Shown: piece by piece, positions 1 through 6,700 of the stretch
Position numbering within the stretch: the stretch's first letter is position 1
How the letters are laid out: every line of letters starts with the position of its first letter
Assembly: GCA_020024475.1 (NCBI GenBank)
Contig: JAHHTS010000109.1
Location: 1-7,027, forward strand
Direction: 5' to 3'
Length of the DNA: 7,027 nucleotides
Source of the DNA: Oscillospiraceae bacterium
GTDB taxonomy: Bacteria; Bacillota; Clostridia; Oscillospirales; Ruminococcaceae
Made by a program: the position numbers and the translations under genes
Notes under the pieces: model-generated
Databases searched by the model: none
Told to the model about the DNA's origin: nothing
The model's input: the letters and a program-made list of their open reading frames with translations, nothing else

Positions 1-72
1 GAAAATTCCATTCTGTGCCATTGTTGGCAGCGCTAACACTGCCAACAAAAACATTCCAATTAACTTATTCAT
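1..72 (-). CDS. N-terminus of a fifth, secreted protein in the operon (truncated by the window edge)
   Basis: The ATG at 72 lies 16 bases after the stop of the PKD-like gene and opens 24 codons that run off the left edge. They encode a clear Sec signal peptide: a short basic start (MNK), a hydrophobic core (LIGMFLLAVLALP) and a probable signal peptidase I site after TMA, giving mature QNGIF. There is no lipobox Cys, so the product is not a lipoprotein in the part seen. Same strand and tight spacing make it the next operon gene. From memory of comparable operons, this slot is often a TlpA-like thiol-disulfide oxidoreductase or a zinc-dependent metalloprotease, but nothing in these 24 residues separates the two. 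The reading is convincing as a coding start; identity is unknown. Confidence 0.75.
   Translation of the reverse strand, partial: MNKLIGMFLLAVLALPTMAQNGIF
21..48. repeat. Perfect 10-bp inverted repeat with 8-base loop in the start of the fifth gene
   Basis: The arms ttgttggcag (21-30) and ctgccaacaa (39-48) are exact reverse complements, separated by cgctaaca. In the mRNA, read from the minus strand, the hairpin covers nucleotides 25-52 of the fifth coding sequence, within the codons for the hydrophobic core of the signal peptide. No T-run follows on either strand, so it is not an intrinsic terminator. It could slow ribosomes, stabilise or mark an RNA-processing site, or be a by-product of Leu/Ala/Pro codon choice. 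Confidence 0.7.
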
Positions 73-88
73 AATGTTCTAATTAATT

Positions 89-1588
89 TTATGATTTATA
101 AAACATTGCTTTTATAATTCCAAACCCCGAATACACTTGTGGTGCGACAGTAGGCATACCATTCATTTCATTAAATTGCACTTTATAAACTTTACCTTCA
201 TTTCCTTTACGAGTTGCAACAAACAATATCTTCCCATTCATTACATTATCATCTGGATTTATATATAATTTCATTTCAATAATCTCTTCTCCATCATCAA
301 CAGTAAGAAAATCCGAAGCTGTTTCTTTGCCAAAACGCCAAATATATACTTTAGATTGAGTTGCATAAAACAAAAATTCACCACGTGTCCCTAATGCATA
401 ACAAGTAGCCTCTTTGATATCGGTCAAACTTCCTAAATCAACACAAGCGACAGCTATCGGATCATTCTTTATAAAATTGGCACGTAACAAATAAGAAATC
501 CCAGTATTATCTTTCATAATCAAACAAGTTTCACCATCTTTTCCTTCATTCAAATAAACATACTTCCATGCCGGATTTATAGCTCCTGTATTAAAAGCAC
601 CTCCAGTTGAAACAGGAGCAGAAATATTACCCCATATACCAATAGTTAAGAAACGATTATTTAGCATATCAAATAAAACGGCACAATTGCTATTTCCAGA
701 AACTCGAATAGGAGCAATTGACATTGCAGCCTTATATTCCCCTACACCTGTCACTTCAGTAAATTGAGTTTGCCCCATCGTTCGATAAGAAACTGAATAA
801 ATTTTATGATTATTCACCAAAACCTCAGTATTTCCACCAGCTTTATCATAGTATTCTGCTTGCGGATTAATCATCTCCAATGATACCACAGAACTAAATA
901 AATCAGCATAACTTTTATCTTTTCTTTCTACATAAGTATAAGCATCTAATATATAAGCCCCTTTTTCTGAATAAATATACATATTAGACAAATAATCGCA
1001 ATGTGCCATAAATCTACCATTATGAATTTTATTCCCTTTATTATTACGTGAATAATAATTATTAATAATACGTCCATCTCCACCACTTACAATATCTTTA
1101 TCACGAATAATCTGCAAATCACCATTCCCATGTTCATCCTCATCCAACACAATCCAACCATTTACTGCTGAAATAATAAATTCAAATTTTTGTTCACTTA
1201 GTGCATGAGTTTTTTTATGAATTATTTTATATACTACCCAATAATCCCTTGGAGTGTCAACAATCTTATAATCCAAATTTTGAGTCATTGCAAGCGTATC
1301 TGCTTGTTCATAATGCCCAGAAGTTCCTTGTGGGTTTTTAGGAAAGCGAAACCATATAAATTCATAATCTTCGGCATTAGAACCAGCTTTAAATTCTATC
1401 TCTGGCTCTAATTTTATCTGTTCGTTTTCCAAACAAATAAATCGATTACCATTATCAGTCACTCCAGGTATCGCTTTAATTAAAGCTTCCTGTATTTCTA
1501 TGTAATCATAATTTCCTTTGTCATCAAAGCAAGAAGATAAACTACTCATTACTAATATAAGTAAAAAAATATATCCTAAATTTCTCAT
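89..1588 (-). CDS. PKD-like family surface lipoprotein, probable SusCD accessory subunit
   Basis: This 499-residue lipoprotein starts 17 bases after the DUF4843 gene. The signal peptide ends in lipobox LSSC, lipidating Cys20, and continues FDDKGNYDYIEI. The CxDDKGNYDY start is the hallmark of the 'PKD-like family lipoprotein' group that follows DUF4843 genes in susCD operons. Residues about 55-140 look like an Ig/PKD-type beta-sandwich (KLEPEIEF, YEFIWFRFPK, then YWVVYKIIHKK and KFEFIISA), closed by GWIVLDEDEHGNGDLQII (144-161). The remaining 330 residues contain repeated short strand pairs, for example MYIYSEKGAYILDAYTYV, EFLFYATQSKVYIWRF and KILFVATRKGNEGKVYKV, which suggest a beta-propeller; this fold is inferred. 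An Asn/Tyr-rich low-complexity segment occupies 176-191. Six further cysteines are present (52, 197, 302, 355, 382, 396). No enzymatic signature is seen. A surface binding or scaffolding role next to SusCD is the likely function. Confidence 0.88.
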   Translation of the reverse strand: MRNLGYIFLLILVMSSLSSCFDDKGNYDYIEIQEALIKAIPGVTDNGNRFICLENEQIKLEPEIEFKAGSNAEDYEFIWFRFPKNPQGTSGHYEQADTLAMTQNLDYKIVDTPRDYWVVYKIIHKKTHALSEQKFEFIISAVNGWIVLDEDEHGNGDLQIIRDKDIVSGGDGRIINNYYSRNNKGNKIHNGRFMAHCDYLSNMYIYSEKGAYILDAYTYVERKDKSYADLFSSVVSLEMINPQAEYYDKAGGNTEVLVNNHKIYSVSYRTMGQTQFTEVTGVGEYKAAMSIAPIRVSGNSNCAVLFDMLNNRFLTIGIWGNISAPVSTGGAFNTGAINPAWKYVYLNEGKDGETCLIMKDNTGISYLLRANFIKNDPIAVACVDLGSLTDIKEATCYALGTRGEFLFYATQSKVYIWRFGKETASDFLTVDDGEEIIEMKLYINPDDNVMNGKILFVATRKGNEGKVYKVQFNEMNGMPTVAPQVYSGFGIIKAMFYKS

Positions 1589-1605
1589 AATATTTTCATT
1601 TATAA

Positions 1606-2289
1606 TTAATATCCAGGACCAAATTTCATAATTGCACCATTATCATCCAACAAAGGAGGATTTTGTTCCTGTAAAATTTTATTCAATTTATTTGCTAAAT
1701 CAACATAACCACTTCCCCATGCCCCTTGAAATTTAGTCAAATCTAATGTTCCCAACTGTTCAAATAAAAATTTATATTTAGCCTGAGTACACTTTCCTAA
1801 ATAATATTCTGCTGCCCAGCCAGTTGGATCCTTCCATTGTGCTGGAAATCCTATCATCAACTTAACTATCAATTCCCCATTCACACCACCTACAAAATCA
1901 CACAACGGATCAACTATTAGGTCAAAAAACAATGGTTTCTCTGTAAGACCTACCCGATACACCTTACATTCTATCACTGTATCTTGCCTTCCGGCCTCTA
2001 TACTAATAGACATTGGTAACTCAAAATTAGTTCCAAATTCAGCTGTATGCTGATTTCCAAAAGCTAATTTCAACACCCTATCTTTAGAAATATCACCTTG
2101 CACATTCAATTTAATTCTAAATATTTTTTCTTGGTCACTCTCTCCTTGAACAAAAGTTCCATCTCCTTCATCAATGGTCATGTTAATCGCTACAGGACCT
2201 GTATAAAAATCAATTTCATCTTCTTGACAGGCAACAAAACTTACGACTAACCCTAATTCGAATAAAATTATAAAGCATATATTTTTCAT
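1606..2289 (-). CDS. DUF4843 domain-containing surface lipoprotein, probable SusCD accessory subunit
   Basis: This 227-residue lipoprotein follows susD after 15 bases. The signal peptide ends in lipobox FVAC with Cys21 as the lipidated residue. The next residues, QEDEID, are strongly acidic and resemble the Bacteroidetes lipoprotein export signal that sends lipoproteins to the outer face. The mature part looks beta-rich: an N-terminal half with alternating strands (about 30-145, ending ELIVKLMIGF) and a C-terminal part with PAQWKDPTGWAAEYYLGKCT and KYKFLFEQLG (about 149-180). That order (W, then W, then LG, then KYKF) is what I associate with the DUF4843 family, found almost only downstream of susCD pairs. 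No catalytic motif is visible. The mature chain has cysteines at 108, 130 and 167 besides the lipidated one. The biochemical role is unknown; a substrate-binding or complex-stabilising subunit is inferred from position. Family assignment is by recognition, not by a profile search. Confidence 0.88.
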   Translation of the reverse strand: MKNICFIILFELGLVVSFVACQEDEIDFYTGPVAINMTIDEGDGTFVQGESDQEKIFRIKLNVQGDISKDRVLKLAFGNQHTAEFGTNFELPMSISIEAGRQDTVIECKVYRVGLTEKPLFFDLIVDPLCDFVGGVNGELIVKLMIGFPAQWKDPTGWAAEYYLGKCTQAKYKFLFEQLGTLDLTKFQGAWGSGYVDLANKLNKILQEQNPPLLDDNGAIMKFGPGY

Positions 2290-2304
2290 AATAATTCTAT
2301 TTTA

Positions 2305-3753
2305 TTATTGACGTTGTCCTAAATCAATCTCATCATCTGGTATAGGAAGTACATATACAGCATTAGCTGTTGCTATCATCTTTGTATTCATCCTTTTATG
2401 AAAAAAAAACAGTTGTCCTTCACCTATAAATTCCCGATAATATTCTTTTTCCAACTCTTGTTTTAATTCATCTTTAGTTAAGTTCTTTAAATAATCTAAT
2501 CCACGATACCGCCTTAATGTATTCAACATATTAGAAGCTTCTTTTAAATTAGTATCCATCAAAACCTCTGTTAAAATATAATACATTTCTGAAATTCTAA
2601 TTGCTGGTATTCTATCTCGCTTTGGAGAAACCATTCCTTTACCAGAAACATAAACTTTCTCCAACTGCCAAAATTTAGTCAGCACATTAGGAGACCCGCT
2701 ATATGTTTCATAAAGAGCATGCCTATAATCATCTGCTTCATAAAGAATGTCTGGCAACAAACGTTCCATCAGAGGTGTTGAAAACTCACGAAAATATCCT
2801 TTTATATATTTTTCTAATTTAACTGTATTAAAAGCAAATAAATGTTCTGACGAAAAAGTTCTATCTCGAAGATTCATCACTGTCGTTGTTAAATCTTCTG
2901 TTTTTATCCATGGAAATAATCCTTTTTTTTGCTGTGCTAACACTACCTCATTGGCTGCTTCATAAGCAATCTTTGGATTTTGTACATATAATGCAATTCG
3001 AGCCTTTAATCCTAAAACTGCATAGTAATTCATATGGAAATGACGATTTACCATATATCCATTATCAATACCCGAAACATCTGCCTCTAAATAGATAGGA
3101 TCATCCTTTAACAACTCCAAAGCGTTATTTAAATCATCCAAAGCAAATTCAATAAATTTTGCAGGTGTCATTTGAGGAACTATTACAGGCTTAGATTCCA
3201 ATACATATGGTATTGCCACTTTTGCATTTTCGCTAAAATCATAAGGGGCAAACAGTCGCAACAAATCAAAGTGCATATAAGCTCTTAATGCCAGAGCCTC
3301 TCCTTTTATAATACCATAATAATCTCCCAACACATCTTTTTTTAAATCTGCATATTGAATTAATGTATTAACATTTGCAATACTTTCATACATTTTATTC
3401 CACACTGCATCAATCATTATTTTCACAACTCCCTGTTCATAATTATAATCTAACAAATAACTATATGCACTATAAGAATTATCCAAAGTAGCACCACTAC
3501 CCCATTCTTGCCCTAAAATCCCAACCATACCGTACGACATTTCACGTCCGTATAATTCCGGTTGTGATAATCCAATATAGACTCCTGCCAGAGCAGCTTT
3601 AAATCCATCCAATGTAGAAAATAACTCTTCTGCTTCCTCCTCTGTTTTAGGTTTCACATCCAACCAATTATTACATGCCGTTACACTAAACAACATCAAT
3701 AGTGCAATCAATACAATTGGCACTTGAAATATTTTACTTTTCATGATTTTCAT
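2305..3753 (-). CDS. susD: SusD/RagB-family surface lipoprotein, substrate-capturing lid of the SusC partner
   Basis: This 482-residue protein is the SusD partner of the upstream SusC, from which it is separated by 29 bases. The N-terminus is a lipoprotein signal peptide with lipobox VTAC and lipidated Cys27, followed by NNWLDVKPK as in many SusD proteins. Family landmarks are the tetratricopeptide-like helix LALRAYMHFDLLRLFAPY (about 154-171), RISEMYYILTEVLM (386-399), EYYREFIGEGQLFFFHKR (437-454) and the C-terminal signature VLPIPDDEIDL (468-478). These match the SusD-like_3 and SusD_RagB regions. The chain ends only four residues after the signature, where many homologues continue with an NP-rich tail, so it is slightly short. 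The ATG at 3753 is taken as start, but an in-frame ATG at 3744 (MKSK) is equally possible and leaves the signal peptide intact. Tandem TAA stops end the gene. It is expected on the cell surface; the ligand cannot be read from the sequence. Confidence 0.97.
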   Translation of the reverse strand: MKIMKSKIFQVPIVLIALLMLFSVTACNNWLDVKPKTEEEAEELFSTLDGFKAALAGVYIGLSQPELYGREMSYGMVGILGQEWGSGATLDNSYSAYSYLLDYNYEQGVVKIMIDAVWNKMYESIANVNTLIQYADLKKDVLGDYYGIIKGEALALRAYMHFDLLRLFAPYDFSENAKVAIPYVLESKPVIVPQMTPAKFIEFALDDLNNALELLKDDPIYLEADVSGIDNGYMVNRHFHMNYYAVLGLKARIALYVQNPKIAYEAANEVVLAQQKKGLFPWIKTEDLTTTVMNLRDRTFSSEHLFAFNTVKLEKYIKGYFREFSTPLMERLLPDILYEADDYRHALYETYSGSPNVLTKFWQLEKVYVSGKGMVSPKRDRIPAIRISEMYYILTEVLMDTNLKEASNMLNTLRRYRGLDYLKNLTKDELKQELEKEYYREFIGEGQLFFFHKRMNTKMIATANAVYVLPIPDDEIDLGQRQ

Positions 3754-3782
3754 TTTTTTGTTTTACATTTATTATCTATTAA
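3754..3782 (-). promoter_or_regulatory. AT-only-like susC-susD spacer with A-rich translation leader
   Basis: The spacer contains only one G and one C on each strand beyond A and T, and reads into the susD ATG as AAAACAAAAAAA. No purine-rich Shine-Dalgarno block is present. This agrees with Bacteroidota initiation, which depends on unstructured A/T-rich leaders more than on anti-SD pairing. The other three spacers are similarly A/T-rich and lack an SD. The leader does not decide between the two possible susD starts at 3753 and 3744. Confidence 0.5.
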
Positions 3783-6700
3783 TCAAAATGTTGCCTGCAA
3801 AGAAAATGAGCAACTTCTCGCAAAAGGATATTCAATACCTCTTTCTGCTTTAATTGTTGAAGTTCGGAATACATCATTCATGTAAAACTGCAATTTCAAA
3901 CGCTCAATTCGACTTTTCTTCAAGAAATTACAGAATCTAAAATCGTAACCTACATTCAAAGATGTCATTTGTAATTCTCTTACATCTTGAACAAAGCGCG
4001 ATGTCGGTCGAGTTAAAGGGGCATAAGAATCAAATTTACGAAACTTAGCAGGTATTCCTGGTGTTGTCCAACGACCAGTTAACATTCTCTTATCAACATT
4101 ATACTGAATATCAACATTTTCTACTTTATCAACTAATGTTTGATTATAATACTGACCACCTAATTTATAATAAAAAGAAGTATTCACACTAAATCCCTTA
4201 TATTCAAAATTAAATCCAAAAGTACCACTCAATTTCGGTAATTTATCACCCACAACAACCTGATCTGCAGCATCCCAAGAATATTTCATCTTTTTTTCTT
4301 TATCCCAAAAAACTTCCTTACCTGTTACAGGATCAATACCTAACGAATGTACAGCCCAAATTGCATCCATTGATTGTCCTTCTTCATAACGCACAGAAGG
4401 CTTAGTCACAGCAGAATTTTCTTCTAGATTTGGATTACCTCCTCCACCATTATCTTTATCTTCATCTCTATCCTTATTCATCAAGGAAAGTGCATCCGAT
4501 ATTTTAGTTATACGATTTTTATTATGCATACCAGATGCAAAAAGTGTCAAATACATAGACTTTTCATTATTTCTTAAAACTCTATAATTCAACTTAAATT
4601 CAATTCCCTTATTCTTTGTTTTACCTAAATTTTCAGTATAACTAGTAAATCCTGCAGAAGGAGGTAAAGACACAGGAGTTAATAAATTCTCCGTATTCTT
4701 TACATAATAATCAAATGTAATGTCCAGTAAATCAAAAAATGTAATATCAACACCAACGTTATTATCTTGAGTCTTCTGCCATTGCAAATCAGGATTAGCT
4801 AATCCTAATAATTGAGCTCCTATTATATTATCATAAATCTCATTATAATATTTATAAGTTGCAATAGCTTGGTAAGAGTTAAAATTCTGAGAACCAGAAT
4901 ATCCTGTTGAAGCTCTAAAACGTAATTGATTTAAAAATTCAATATTTTTCATGAAATGCTCCTTATGTAAATTCCAACCTATACCTGCAGACCAAAAATG
5001 TCCCCATCTCTTATCACTACCAAATAAAGAAGATGCATTTGCCCTATAGGTTGCATCAAACAAATAACGATTATCATATGAATAGTTCAAAGATAACAAA
5101 GCACTTGCTTCTCTAGAAAGAGATTCATCTCCATTTGGTCCTCCCTCTGCATATTCTTTAGCATGAGTTATATAATCCATTTTATCATTAGCAAATCCTC
5201 GAGCCTGAAAAGAAACAAAATTATATTTTCTTTCACTAAAACTCCATTGAGCATTCGCAAAAATCAAATGACGTTCCATCTCACGAGAATAATTTGCAGA
5301 CAAATCTGCATTATATTCAAAGCGTTTTCCACTCCCCATTGTATAAAGACCTCGTTCAAAATATTCCTCAGTATCAGAAGCAATATCTTTAAACATGGTA
5401 TGATCTCGAGGATAAAACAACTCAGACTCCTCTTTTTTATTGACAATTCCCAACCGCCCTTTAAAACGCATTCCTTCCAATGCTAACCATTCTATATAAA
5501 AATTATTTGTAATGTCAACATAAGAATTTTCATTTTTAGTATTTATATCTGCATTTATTAAAGGGTTATAAATTGGTTTTGAACCTTGAAAATTGGCTTT
5601 TTCATAATCACCCATAATTTCTTTCACAGAACCATCCTCATTATATGCCCTCCAATAAGGATTCAAACGTGCATATTCTGAAAAAGTTCCATAAGGAGAT
5701 TCTTTTGCTTTATTAAACGTAACAGAAAGTTGTTCTGAAAAAATCAATGATTTAAAACGATATTGCAAATTAAATCCAACAGAAACGACTTCCCTATTAG
5801 AACCTTTCATTACTCCAGAAACATCATTATACTGAAAATCAACTCCATATCTAATAGCATCATCACCTCCTTCAAATGTCAGTGCATGTTTGTGACCAAC
5901 ACCAACACGTAGTGGTTTATTCAACCAATATGTATTAACGCCTCTTAATATTTCATTATAATACGACCAATATTTAGTATCATAATTCTGCTGAGTAAAA
6001 GGATGTCCATAATGATCTGTATATATTCCTGCTCTTTTCTCAATCTCTAATTTTTCTGCAGCATCTGCTAAATTATAACTAAACAAATCAGGAATTTGAA
6101 TATTAAGATTACCAATATAGGATACTCGCATTTTCCCCTTTTGGGGAGCTAAAGTTTCTATAACAACAACACCATTTGCACCTTTAGAACCGTACAACGC
6201 CTTTGCCGTAGCATCTTTCAATAAAGTTATAGAAGCGACTCGGTTCATATCCATATCCATAACCTTCTCTATGGACGACTCAAAACCATCAACAATAAAC
6301 AAAGGCTGATTAGGATTTGTTTGGTATTTATCTTTCATATCTGTAAAACTAGAAGCTCCTCTCATCTGAATTTCAGGCATTCTATTAGGGTTTGAACCAA
6401 AATCATTATTTTCTAATACTTGAAAAGCTGGATCTATATTTTTCAACGATTGCAAAATATTTTGATTCCCAACACGTTGCAATTCATCAGCTTTAATTGT
6501 AGTTACTGCACCAGTATAGCTATCTGCTTTTCGTGTAAACATACCCGTTACAACAACTTCATCCATTTCAGAAGCTATCGTCTCAAGCATAATAACATAA
6601 TCATTTTTCTTCGCAATTGGAATCGCTATAGTCTTATAACCGACAAAAGAAACCTCCAAAGCTGTAACATCTGTTGCTATGGTTAATTGAAACTTTCCAT

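Noticed and set aside
21..48. The inverted repeat as a rho-independent terminator
   Set aside because: No T-run follows the stem on either strand, and it lies inside the coding start of the fifth gene.
1016..1063. Asn/Tyr-rich AT-repeat stretch in the PKD-like gene as a regulatory palindrome
   Set aside because: The short palindromes here follow from consecutive AAT/TAT/ATT codons (about residues 176-191) and are well inside a coding region.
1205..1411. Plus-strand open frame of 68 codons
   Set aside because: It lies wholly antisense to the PKD-like lipoprotein gene, and its translation is a Phe/Ile-rich string with no recognisable domain, as expected from AT-rich antisense reading.
1574..1597. 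Four-codon minus-strand mini-frame (MKIL) whose TGA overlaps the ATG of the PKD-like gene
   Set aside because: The ATGA overlap looks like a coupling device, but such a short frame is easily produced by chance in AT-rich spacers and has no supporting SD.
2401..2409. Nine-base A run in susD (T9 in the coding strand) and an eight-base T run at 2923-2930
   Set aside because: Both could slip in sequencing or transcription, but the reading frame is intact across them and encodes conserved SusD residues, so there is no sign of a frameshift or phase-variation switch.
2747..3098. Two overlapping plus-strand open frames of 70-72 codons
   Set aside because: Both are antisense to the well-supported susD gene and have no family features.
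5163..5486. Plus-strand open frame of 107 codons, and a 60-codon minus-strand frame at 5264-5446
   Set aside because: Both are alternative-frame readings within the susC barrel, which is continuous and convincing through this region.
6420..6686. Plus-strand open frame of 88 codons
   Set aside because: It is antisense to the susC plug and carboxypeptidase-regulatory-like region and has no family features.
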